From UBA1738 sp964388835 (GTDB taxonomy: Bacteria > Bacillota > Clostridia > UBA1381), in the NCBI GenBank assembly GCA_964388835.1, contig CAYMBZ010000076.1, positions 1-6,281 of the forward strand: a stretch of 6,281 nt of DNA. Reading direction: 5' to 3'. The notes beneath the pieces are model-generated. The model did not search any database, was not told the DNA's origin, and saw nothing but the letters and a program-made list of their open reading frames with translations. Below, piece after piece: positions 1-5,763 of this stretch (positions are counted from its first letter, which is position 1; each line of letters begins with the position of its first letter). Position numbers and translations under genes: made by a program.

Positions 1-71
<71 letters not shown>

Positions 72-90
72 ATATCTCTAATACATAATC

Positions 91-119
91 ATATTACCAC
101 ATTTTTTGTGTTTTGTCAA
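91..119 (-). promoter_or_regulatory. Sigma-A promoter of the initiator tRNA
   Basis: On the minus strand, a perfect -35 TTGACA (114-119) and a -10 TAATAT (91-96) are separated by 17 bp. TGG directly before the -10 gives an extended -10. Transcription would start about 12 bases upstream of the tRNA 5' end, so the tRNA has its own strong promoter and need not be read through from the gene to its right. Confidence 0.82.
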
Positions 120-179
120 TACCTAATATATAATATTTTTTATTTTTCGGAAATATTCCCAAAACACACATTTTATTTT

Positions 180-246
180 CAAAAAAACAAGCGCCGATAA
201 ATCGAGCCGAAGCAAAATTTTCTCCGCTTCGACCCGCATTTATCGC
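180..246 (-). terminator. Rho-independent terminator of the spoIIQ-like gene
   Basis: On the minus strand, the sequence downstream of the leftward gene folds into a long hairpin (191-246). GAAGC pairs with GCTTC next to the loop, six further pairs follow (two of them G-U), then a bulge, then GATAAAT pairs with ATTTATC. After the stem the minus strand reads TTGTTTTTTT (181-190). This is the standard stem plus T-tract architecture. It ends about 35 bases past the stop codon and insulates the tRNA promoter. Confidence 0.8.
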
Positions 247-254
247 ACCCATGC

Positions 255-271
255 ATTTTTCGGCGAAAAAT
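255..271. repeat. 17-bp AT-rich palindrome between stop codon and terminator
   Basis: The sequence ATTTTTCG-G-CGAAAAAT is an 8-bp perfect inverted repeat around one base. It sits 11 bp past the spoIIQ-like stop codon and before the terminator. Its loop would be very tight as RNA, so it may be chance or an extra stem protecting the 3' end. Apart from this, the tRNA promoter and the terminator, I see nothing in 72-281. Confidence 0.5.
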
Positions 272-281
272 CAATGTTTTC

Positions 282-968
282 TTATTCGATATATTCCGCG
301 GGATTAACATTTTTATCATTGTTTATCAGTTCAAAATGCAAATGCGGTTCCGCCGCACTGTCTCCCAGCGCGGTATCTCCCACTCTGCCTATTTCATCCC
401 CTGCCGCAAGTTCATCTCCCGCTTTAACACTTGTATCCTCATTTAAATTTGCGTACATAGTCTTAAATCCGTTTTTATGATCAACAATCACGCATCTGCC
501 CATATTGGAATCGAATACACTCTCCACCACACCCGGTGCACTGCACACGACTTTTTCTCCCATTTCCGCCGCAAAATCCACTCCGTTGTGCGCCCGCCAA
601 TCCTTTAATGTTTCATTATACACCAAATCATCTCCCGAAAATTCTTCTATTACGTTCCCCTTTACCGGGGCGGCAAAATCAGGCTCCTCTGCTTCAACAT
701 TTTTGCTGACCGCTACATTGCCATTCTCCTTTTCAGCTTTCGAACTCGGTTTTTCCTCAATTTTTATACGAGTTTCTTCCATATTTATTATAGGTGTGTT
801 TTGAACCGCCACATCGTCCTCCGCTTCAAAATTCTGCGCAATCTTTTCTTCAGTGCCGCTATCCTTTAGGGATAATCTGTTTGCGTAGCCGACAATCGCG
901 ATTATCAAAACGCAACAGCAAATCGCAATGTATATTCCTCCGCCCTCTTTTTTCTTTTTTCTGTCCAT
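282..968 (-). CDS. spoIIQ: SpoIIQ-like membrane-anchored M23 (LytM) protein
   Basis: The protein has 228 residues. A short basic N-terminus (RKKKK, 3-7) is followed by one membrane segment (about 12-30), a charged linker (about 35-98) and a C-terminal M23/LytM domain (about 99-228). Metal-ligand positions are present: H127 and D131 in HNGVD, and H209-L-H211. The usual catalytic histidine of the YxHL motif is N174 (Y172-A-N-L), so peptidase activity is doubtful. SpoIIQ is the forespore membrane protein that binds SpoIIIAH across the intermembrane space during engulfment. Length, topology and the changed YxHL motif fit SpoIIQ better than a cell-wall hydrolase. The frame stays open further upstream, but ATG at 968 is chosen because AAAGGG lies about 9 bases before it and it directly precedes the basic anchor. 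A sigma-F-like promoter upstream supports the call. No spoIID or spoIIIA genes are nearby. Alternative: a generic M23 family protein. Confidence 0.83.
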   Translation of the reverse strand: MDRKKKKEGGGIYIAICCCVLIIAIVGYANRLSLKDSGTEEKIAQNFEAEDDVAVQNTPIINMEETRIKIEEKPSSKAEKENGNVAVSKNVEAEEPDFAAPVKGNVIEEFSGDDLVYNETLKDWRAHNGVDFAAEMGEKVVCSAPGVVESVFDSNMGRCVIVDHKNGFKTMYANLNEDTSVKAGDELAAGDEIGRVGDTALGDSAAEPHLHFELINNDKNVNPAEYIE

Positions 969-1030
969 AAAACCCATCCCTTTCGATATTTGTATTGAAA
1001 ATTTGCCAATCTTTCCGCAATTTCTACTAA

Positions 1031-1059
1031 AAGTATCTCCCAACTTTTTTATAATATAC
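1031..1059 (-). promoter_or_regulatory. Sigma-F-like promoter of the spoIIQ-like gene
   Basis: On the minus strand, -35 GTATA (1055-1059) and -10 GGAGATACTT (1031-1040) match the published Bacillus sigma-F patterns GywTA and GgnrAnAnTw at every defined position. The spacer is 14 bp, which is slightly short. The implied start lies about 55 bases before the start codon. No good sigma-A pair was seen for this gene. Known biology: spoIIQ is transcribed by sigma-F in the forespore of Bacillus subtilis. That this element is active here is inference. Confidence 0.55.
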
Positions 1060-1087
1060 ATAAATTGCATTTTTTTTGAATTATCGC

Positions 1088-1117
1088 TTGACAAGATATG
1101 GTTAGTCGTGATATTAT
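1088..1117 (+). promoter_or_regulatory. Sigma-A promoter of the SLH protein gene
   Basis: A perfect -35 TTGACA (1088-1093) and -10 TATTAT (1112-1117) are separated by 18 bp, with TGA just before the -10 as an extended element. The start would fall near 1124, leaving a short leader of roughly 27 bases. The strength of this promoter suits an abundant surface protein. It lies back to back with the sigma-F-like promoter, about 29 bp between the two -35 boxes. Confidence 0.8.
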
Positions 1118-1150
1118 GGATATATATAATTTGTATGGGAGGAAAGGAAA

Positions 1151-3103
1151 ATGACCAAAAAATTACTTTCTGCTGTTGTTTCATTGTCATTGCTCGGTCA
1201 ATCGACATTTGCCATGACAATTCAAGATTTTGTCAAGACATCTGCTTTGAGTGAATATACTACTGTGACAAACTCTGTAAGCGACGGCATATTCAATTAT
1301 TCTGTTTACACAGAAAAAATGAACACGGATAACGGAACAAACCTGCCCACAAAGGTACAGGCTACCGTTGATGTAAGCTCCGCGGTTCACAACGGCGTGA
1401 GTTTCGCTCTGTCCACTTCTGCCACATCAAACGCATTTGACTTTAAGTCAACTCTTGACATGGCAGCAGTAAACTCGGCTTACAAAAGTTTATACAGCAA
1501 GGCTTCCGCCGCAATTTCTCTTCTCGGAGGCGGTGACCCTACTGTTGCACAGCTTGACGGTGCAACAGTTAAAGGCAATTTCAGTGTTGTTGCTACACAT
1601 GCTGCCGGTCTCACTGTAGATCCTGCGCAGTTTACCTTTGCACAAGACGGCGTTTCGACACCTATCTTTACTTGGGACAACAACCCTGTTGTGGATGCCG
1701 CAAACAACAAGATTACATTCAACTTTACTGCAAACTCTACAGTTTCGGCGATTAACGCTACATACGATTCCGTAACAGACAGATACACAGCTTTGAATGA
1801 CCTTACAATGACTCTTTCAAATGCTGTTGCAAGCGTTTCGAACCAGAATCTTCTTGTAAGTGTTTCTCTTGATAATGCTTATATTGAGCTTGAAGAAGCT
1901 TCAGCTAAATTCGGCAGAATTGATTTTGCATCGAACACAGCAAACTCTGCCGTATCCTATGTTACAAGCACAGGCGGACACGGTGGATTATCAAAACCTG
2001 GTTTATCAGGCACGCCATCGACTCCGTCTACACCTATAACACCTAATGTATCTACCGTTGTTGACGGCAACGAAATATCTGTTAATGTTTCCGAGAAGGA
2101 CGGTTCATTCACTCTTGATGTTTCTTCACTCGAAACTCCGGTCAAAGACGGTTTTGCATTTGCCGGTTGGTATTTCGACGCAAATCACATGACACCGGCT
2201 GAAGGTGTTATTTCGATAACTGAGGATACGAAACTTTATGCAAGATTTGTAAACGTAACGCCGCCTGCTAATTTGATTTCCAGCGACCATGTAGCTTACA
2301 TTTCAGGTTATCCGAACGGCAAAATCATGCCGAACGCAAATATAACAAGAGAAGAAGTTGTTTCTGCATTCTACAGACTTCTTACAGATGAATACAAAGC
2401 AACTCTTACTTCAAAGACATCTAAATTTGCGGATGTTGAAAACGGAAGATGGTCGGAAGAATCTATAGCGGCTATGGCTGAGGGCGGTTACGTTATAGGT
2501 GATCAGAACGGTAACTTTAATCCGTCCGCTCCTATCACAAGAGCAGAATTTGCAACAATCGCCGCTAAGTTTGCTCCGAATGTGGTTCCGGGTGTTAACT
2601 ACTTCTTGGATATCGACGGGCACTGGGCATACAATAACATCTTGGTTGCCAGTGCGCAGGCATGGATTTCCGGCTATGAAGACGGCACATTCAGACCTGA
2701 CAACAATATCACAAGAGCAGAGGCTATGGCTATAATCAACAGAATGTTGGTTCGTTACGGCGATACGAATGCCGAAGATGTAAAAGCATGGTCTGACGTT
2801 AGTGCAGGTGATTGGTATTATACCGTTGTCAGTGAAGCTACAACAGGACATGAGCATACCAAGAACGAAGACGGTTGGAATGAAACATGGGGTACTTCAA
2901 ATGATGTTCCCGCTGATGAGGTAGCCGTGTCCGGCAAAGAGATTTCCGTAGTAACAGAGGAAATTACCGATGTTATCGACAGCGACGAGACAGGTGAAAC
3001 CGGAGATGTTACTGAATCTGACGATACAGTTGCGGTTGATGAAGCAACTTCTACAGACGAGACAGGTGACGTTGACGAAATCCTTTTCAGCTCAGAAAAA
3101 TAA
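1151..3103 (+). CDS. Secreted SLH-domain surface protein
   Basis: The 650-residue product starts with a Sec signal peptide (basic TKK, hydrophobic core, probable cut after TFA at 21). Residues 22-272 are a Ser/Thr/Asn-rich, probably beta-strand region I do not recognise. A Gly/Pro/Ser/Thr linker follows (about 273-301), then an InlB B-repeat/Flg_new module (about 322-367, FAGW with W340). Three SLH domains follow, with signature motifs ITREE (398-402), ITRAE (462-466) and ITRAE (520-524). After a WYY block (about 553-555) comes a highly acidic tail (about 585-650). I see no cysteine, which is usual in S-layer proteins. SLH domains bind pyruvylated secondary cell-wall polymers, so the protein should sit on the outer cell surface with the N-terminal region exposed. 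GGGAGG (1137-1142) lies 8 bases before the ATG. It is a single-gene unit with its own promoter and terminator. What the N-terminal region binds is unknown. Confidence 0.93.
   Translation: MTKKLLSAVVSLSLLGQSTFAMTIQDFVKTSALSEYTTVTNSVSDGIFNYSVYTEKMNTDNGTNLPTKVQATVDVSSAVHNGVSFALSTSATSNAFDFKSTLDMAAVNSAYKSLYSKASAAISLLGGGDPTVAQLDGATVKGNFSVVATHAAGLTVDPAQFTFAQDGVSTPIFTWDNNPVVDAANNKITFNFTANSTVSAINATYDSVTDRYTALNDLTMTLSNAVASVSNQNLLVSVSLDNAYIELEEASAKFGRIDFASNTANSAVSYVTSTGGHGGLSKPGLSGTPSTPSTPITPNVSTVVDGNEISVNVSEKDGSFTLDVSSLETPVKDGFAFAGWYFDANHMTPAEGVISITEDTKLYARFVNVTPPANLISSDHVAYISGYPNGKIMPNANITREEVVSAFYRLLTDEYKATLTSKTSKFADVENGRWSEESIAAMAEGGYVIGDQNGNFNPSAPITRAEFATIAAKFAPNVVPGVNYFLDIDGHWAYNNILVASAQAWISGYEDGTFRPDNNITRAEAMAIINRMLVRYGDTNAEDVKAWSDVSAGDWYYTVVSEATTGHEHTKNEDGWNETWGTSNDVPADEVAVSGKEISVVTEEITDVIDSDETGETGDVTESDDTVAVDEATSTDETGDVDEILFSSEK
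2984..3069 (+). repeat. In-frame 14-bp direct repeat in the acidic tail
   Basis: GACGAGACAGGTGA occurs at 2984-2997 and again at 3056-3069, exactly 72 bp (24 codons) apart. Both copies encode DETG (residues 612-615 and 636-639). This suggests the acidic C-terminal tail grew by duplication of a short unit that has since diverged. Confidence 0.6.
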
Positions 3104-3118
3104 TTTTATAAAATTTTC

Positions 3119-3149
3119 AAACAAGGAGCAAATGCTCCTTGTTTTTTTG
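3119..3149 (+). terminator. Rho-independent terminator of the SLH gene
   Basis: CAAGGAGC (3122-3129) pairs perfectly with GCTCCTTG (3134-3141) around an AAAT loop. The stem can extend by three A-T pairs into the following T-tract (3142-3148). It lies 15 bases past the stop codon and is a textbook terminator for the rightward gene. Confidence 0.92.
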
Positions 3150-3166
3150 TGTTTTTGTGCTATAAT
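3139..3166 (+). promoter_or_regulatory. Extended -10 promoter overlapping the upstream terminator
   Basis: A perfect -10 TATAAT (3161-3166) is preceded by TGC, giving an extended -10. The best -35 is the weak TTGTTT (3139-3144), 16 bp upstream, which lies in the 3' arm and T-tract of the terminator. The start would be near 3173, giving a leader of about 25 bases to the binding-protein gene. Terminator and promoter thus share DNA in this compact junction. Confidence 0.65.
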
Positions 3167-3198
3167 ATATTGTATATATTTTTAGGAGTGTGTCAATT

Positions 3199-4254
3199 TT
3201 GAAAAAGAAAGTCATTGTACTGTTCATTATTATATCAGCCGTTACGATTTTTACCGTCATTATTAAGAATAAACCGAATTACAGCGGTACAATTCTGCGC
3301 GTAGCAGGTTCCATCACTCTTACGGACAGCTCATTTTCCGACGGCGTTGCGGCATTTGAAGAAAAATACAACTGTACGGTTGAATATACCGACAATTTTT
3401 CGCAGTGTGACCTATTTTATTCCCCCGGTGACGATTTTTCGGAATTTCTTCCCCTGGATAATTATATCAATCCGAACAGTAGCCTTTACAGCAAAAATAT
3501 CATTCGCCAAAGCTGTAAGTCGGACGGCAAAATTTACGGAATCACGCATGTTCTTTTGGGAAATCTTAACTATTGTCGCTATGACCCCACACAGTTTTCC
3601 GGTAATCTCTCCCCCTATGATTACTTCAAAAACGGAAATTGGACATGGGACAGTTTTATAAAAATGGCGGACTATATTCATTCAAACATCGCCGTCAATT
3701 GGCATGAACCATATATAAATATGATGTATTCCCTTTCTGCCGATGAAAACGGCAAAACGATTTTTGACTACAATTCCCGTAATCAGGTGGAATGGCTCAA
3801 TTTTGTCCGTACCCTGATATACGACGAGGGAATCAGTGATAATTTTGAGGGTGCATTTAAGGTGGATTTTCTTCCGTCACTTGTTCTTGATTCGGTCGAA
3901 AGTGATGTGCAAATGCGCTACATACCCTGGCCGACAAAAAACGGAGGTATCGGTACCATGTACATCGAGGAATACCACTTTTGTGTGCCGAAGCATGCAA
4001 AAAACCCGAAACTATCGGTAAAGCTGGCGAACAGCATGATAAAATCCTGTAAAGAAACGCGTCTTGCTCTTTATCGCGCCGGCATGACAGAGGAGGATTT
4101 TAAAATTTTTAAAAAACAGCTGAAAAACAGCTATTCTTTCCCTCACCACACCGATTTTGTTCCCGCACAGACCTTTATAGACGACTTTACCCATGGAAAG
4201 ACCGTTACCGAGCACATCTACAACGTTGAAAACGGAATACTGCACAACGATTGA
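3199..4254 (+). CDS. Membrane-anchored ABC solute-binding-protein-like protein
   Basis: The 351-residue product has a KKK start and one hydrophobic segment (about 5-22), then a domain with the feel of family 1 extracellular solute-binding proteins: LPLDNYI (84-90), DGKIYGI (109-115), WTWDSF (148-153), and later PWP and VPKHAKNP. Such proteins deliver sugars or other small solutes to ABC importers. There is no lipobox cysteine near the N-terminus and no clear AxA cut site, so it is probably a signal-anchored protein rather than a lipoprotein. At about 350 residues it is shorter than the usual 400-450. TTG at 3199 is chosen because AGGAG (3184-3188) is 10 bases away; the in-frame GTG at 3190 leaves only one base. 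No permease or ATPase gene is adjacent, so the transport partner, if any, is elsewhere. A sensory or regulatory binding role is possible. Codon choice (TCC, CCC, CGC) looks less biased than in the flanking SLH and ribosomal genes, suggesting lower expression. Confidence 0.75.
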   Translation: MKKKVIVLFIIISAVTIFTVIIKNKPNYSGTILRVAGSITLTDSSFSDGVAAFEEKYNCTVEYTDNFSQCDLFYSPGDDFSEFLPLDNYINPNSSLYSKNIIRQSCKSDGKIYGITHVLLGNLNYCRYDPTQFSGNLSPYDYFKNGNWTWDSFIKMADYIHSNIAVNWHEPYINMMYSLSADENGKTIFDYNSRNQVEWLNFVRTLIYDEGISDNFEGAFKVDFLPSLVLDSVESDVQMRYIPWPTKNGGIGTMYIEEYHFCVPKHAKNPKLSVKLANSMIKSCKETRLALYRAGMTEEDFKIFKKQLKNSYSFPHHTDFVPAQTFIDDFTHGKTVTEHIYNVENGILHND

Positions 4255-4267
4255 TTTTTAGACATTA

Positions 4268-4317
4268 ATTGCAGTAAGCAATCAGTGAATTTCACGAAAA
4301 TTGTGCAATAATTTTTC
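4268..4317 (+). terminator. Possible weak terminator region after the binding-protein gene
   Basis: Three small stems follow the stop codon: ATTGC/GCAAT (4268-4282), GTGAA/TTCAC (4285-4295) and the AT-only GAAAATT/AATTTTT (4296-4316). A second GCAAT (4305-4309) could compete for the same ATTGC. The T-run is inside the last stem rather than after it, so termination would be weak. The strong promoter just downstream makes full termination unnecessary. Confidence 0.3.
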
Positions 4318-4327
4318 AGTAAATCTA

Positions 4328-4356
4328 TTGACATAACCCATTCTCTTTGCTATAAT
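4328..4356 (+). promoter_or_regulatory. Consensus sigma-A promoter of the str operon
   Basis: The -35 TTGACA (4328-4333) and -10 TATAAT (4351-4356) are both perfect, the spacer is the optimal 17 bp, and TGC precedes the -10 as an extended element. The start would be near 4363, about 33 bases before the first start codon. This is the strongest-looking promoter in the window and fits an operon for ribosomal proteins and elongation factors. Confidence 0.92.
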
Positions 4357-4395
4357 GTAATAGTATGAGCATAAAATGGGATTGGAGGCATACAG

Positions 4396-4635
4396 ATGAT
4401 TTCATCGGAGGATAAAAAAAGGCTTACGGTCGGCTATAAGCAGGTCTGCAAAGCAATCAAGTCCGGCAGCTGTGAAAAAATTTTTCTCGCAGAGGATTGT
4501 TCTTCGAATATGTCGGATAACATCCGCGTTGCAGCGGGTGGAATAGAAATTGTCAATATCCCCACCATGCGTGAGCTCGGTGACATTTGCGAAATTGATG
4601 TCCCCGCATCCTGCGCCGCACTCATTCGTTTATAA
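4396..4635 (+). CDS. rplGB: L7Ae-family K-turn binding protein (YbxF type)
   Basis: This small protein of 79 residues has the L7Ae fold pattern: VGYKQVCKAI (12-21) for the first RNA-contact segment, KIFLAED (28-34), GIEIVNI (49-55), and MRELGDICEIDVPAS (58-72) in place of the more usual LG-ACGIDVGAA. Family members bind kink-turn RNA; the Bacillus relatives YbxF and YlxQ do so, and YbxF is encoded just before rpsL. The same position here supports the call. GGAGG (4384-4388) is 7 bases before the ATG. It is the first gene of the operon, transcribed from the consensus promoter upstream. Proline at 70, where the family commonly has glycine, is a mild deviation close to the RNA-binding loop. Symbol use varies (ybxF, rplGB). 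Confidence 0.88.
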   Translation: MISSEDKKRLTVGYKQVCKAIKSGSCEKIFLAEDCSSNMSDNIRVAAGGIEIVNIPTMRELGDICEIDVPASCAALIRL

Positions 4636-4656
4636 TCGCTTTCGTGCGTTTATAAT
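4627..4656 (+). repeat. 10-bp direct repeat at the ybxF-rpsL junction
   Basis: CGTTTATAAT occurs at 4627-4636 and 4647-4656, offset by 20 bp. The first copy contains the stop codon of the K-turn protein gene. It may be a small tandem duplication. Each copy contains a TATAAT-like box, but no -35 of note goes with it, so I do not call a promoter. Confidence 0.45.
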
Positions 4657-4687
4657 ATATATTTTCAAAAGAAGGAGGATATACACT

Positions 4688-5107
4688 ATGCCAACATTTA
4701 ACCAATTGGTCAGAAAAGGCAGAGAAACTTCAATCAAGAAGTCAACTGCACCTGCTCTTCAGAAGAGTCTTAACTCTCTCCAGAAGAAAACAAACGACCA
4801 TTCATCTCCTCAAAAGAGAGGCGTTTGCACAGCTGTAAGAACTGCTACCCCTAAGAAGCCTAACTCAGCTCTTCGTAAAATTGCCAGAGTAAGACTTACA
4901 AACGGTATCGAAGTTACAGCTTACATTCCGGGTATCGGTCACAATTTGCAGGAGCACAGCGTTGTTCTTATTCGCGGCGGAAGAGTTAAAGACCTTCCGG
5001 GTACAAGATACCACATCATCCGCGGTACGCTCGACGCACAGGGCGTTGCCAACAGAATGCAGAGTCGTTCTAAGTATGGCGCAAAGAAGCCGAAGGAGAA
5101 GAAATAA
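4688..5107 (+). CDS. rpsL: 30S ribosomal protein S12
   Basis: This is a full-length 139-residue uS12, the size usual in Firmicutes. It shapes the decoding centre of the 30S subunit and contributes to codon-anticodon accuracy. Conserved blocks are seen throughout: PTFNQLVRKGR at the N-terminus, SSPQKRGVCT (39-48), TPKKPNSALRK (54-64), YIPGIGHNLQEHS (79-91) and GGRVKDLPGTRYH (97-109). The lysines of PKKPNS and the K-D of VKDLPG, where streptomycin-resistance changes are known, have the ordinary residues. The frame is open further upstream, but ATG at 4688 is fixed by AAGGAGG (4672-4678) nine bases before it and by the family N-terminus. It is the second gene of the operon, 52 bases after the K-turn protein gene. 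Confidence 0.98.
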   Translation: MPTFNQLVRKGRETSIKKSTAPALQKSLNSLQKKTNDHSSPQKRGVCTAVRTATPKKPNSALRKIARVRLTNGIEVTAYIPGIGHNLQEHSVVLIRGGRVKDLPGTRYHIIRGTLDAQGVANRMQSRSKYGAKKPKEKK

Positions 5108-5170
5108 TTATTTTCTTAACATGTGCATATAGTGTTATATTCTATTTTATATAAGCATATAACCGTGTGC

Positions 5171-5258
5171 ATAAAACGGGACTTTTATAAGTTCGGAGTA
5201 CCTATGATACTCATCAAACGGAGTTTTTCCGTTATCTTCGGGACATGTTTTCCGAAGA
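5171..5258 (+). promoter_or_regulatory. Run of four hairpins in the rpsL-rpsG gap
   Basis: The 180-base gap between rpsL and rpsG contains four consecutive potential stems: ATAAAA/TTTTAT (5171-5188), GAGTA/TACTC (5196-5212), AACGGA/TCCGTT (5217-5233) and TCTTCGG/CCGAAGA (5235-5258). The last ends 12 bases before the rpsG ribosome binding site. None is followed by a T-tract, so they are not terminators. In E. coli, S7 represses its operon by binding the rpsL-rpsG gap; a similar role here is inference only. The left part of the gap (5108-5170) is AT-rich with no clear element. Confidence 0.45.
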
Positions 5259-5263
5259 GTTAA
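5204..5263 (+). other. Possible 19-codon leader ORF before rpsG
   Basis: An ATG at 5204 opens a 19-residue frame ending in TAA at 5261-5263, just upstream of the rpsG ribosome binding site. GGAG (5195-5198) lies five bases before the ATG. The peptide (starting MILIKRSFSV) matches no family I know. The frame covers the last two hairpins of the gap, so its translation would unfold them. It may be chance. Confidence 0.15.
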
Positions 5264-5287
5264 ATCTATGAAGGAGGGAAGAATAAT

Positions 5288-5758
5288 ATGCCAAGAAAAG
5301 GTTATATTGCTAAGAGAGAAGTTTTGGCGGATCCTATTTACAACAGCGTTATTGTTACAAAGCTTATCAATAATATCATGCTCGACGGTAAAAAGGGTGT
5401 TGCTCAAAAAATTGTTTATGATGCATTCGAAATCATAAAAGAAAAAACAGGCAAGGACCCGCTTGAAGTTTTCGGCGAAGCTATGGATAACATCATGCCT
5501 GTACTTGAAGTTAAGGCACGCCGTGTGGGCGGTGCTACCTATCAGGTACCGATGGAGGTTCGTCCCGAAAGACGTCAGACTTTGGGGCTCAGATGGCTTA
5601 CACGTTACTCAAGAGAGCGTAACGAGAGAACCATGAAAGAGAGACTTGCAAACGAGCTTCTTGATGCTTTAAACGGTACCGGCGGTGCTGTTAAGAAGCG
5701 TGAGGATACTCACAAAATGGCTGAAGCCAACAAAGCTTTCGCACATTACAGATGGTAA
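5288..5758 (+). CDS. rpsG: 30S ribosomal protein S7
   Basis: This is a full-length 156-residue uS7, the normal Firmicute size. S7 nucleates assembly of the 30S head on the 3' domain of 16S rRNA and lies near the exit site and the mRNA path. Diagnostic blocks are PRKGYIAKREVLADPIYNS at the N-terminus, VGGATYQVPMEVRPERRQ (around 80-97), LGLRWL, and the C-terminal REDTHKMAEANKAFAHYRW. AAGGAGG (5271-5277) lies ten bases before the ATG. It is the third gene of the operon. The long structured gap upstream is unlike the tight spacing often seen in str operons and hints at independent translational control. Confidence 0.98.
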   Translation: MPRKGYIAKREVLADPIYNSVIVTKLINNIMLDGKKGVAQKIVYDAFEIIKEKTGKDPLEVFGEAMDNIMPVLEVKARRVGGATYQVPMEVRPERRQTLGLRWLTRYSRERNERTMKERLANELLDALNGTGGAVKKREDTHKMAEANKAFAHYRW

Positions 5759-5763
5759 TTTCC

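Noticed and set aside
505..804. 99-codon rightward ORF opposite the spoIIQ-like gene
   Set aside because: It is antisense to the charged linker and LytM region of a well-supported gene, has no ribosome binding site of note, and its Ser/Thr-rich composition is what the opposite strand would give.
969..1220. N-terminal extension of the spoIIQ-like frame by 84 codons
   Set aside because: It runs through both divergent promoters and into the start of the SLH gene, lacks a good ribosome binding site, and would put residues ahead of the basic KKKK and membrane anchor.
2411..2857. 148-codon leftward ORF
   Set aside because: It is antisense to the SLH domains, with cysteine-rich unstructured composition and no family resemblance.
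2970..3185. 71-codon rightward ORF in another frame
   Set aside because: It overlaps the acidic tail of the SLH protein and runs through the terminator and the next promoter.
4550..4687. Upstream extension of rpsL by 46 codons
   Set aside because: The true S12 N-terminus and an ideal ribosome binding site fix the start at 4688; the extension overlaps the K-turn protein gene.
5147..5407. 86-codon leftward ORF across the rpsL-rpsG gap
   Set aside because: It is antisense to the rpsG start, shows no family features, and has no evident ribosome binding site.
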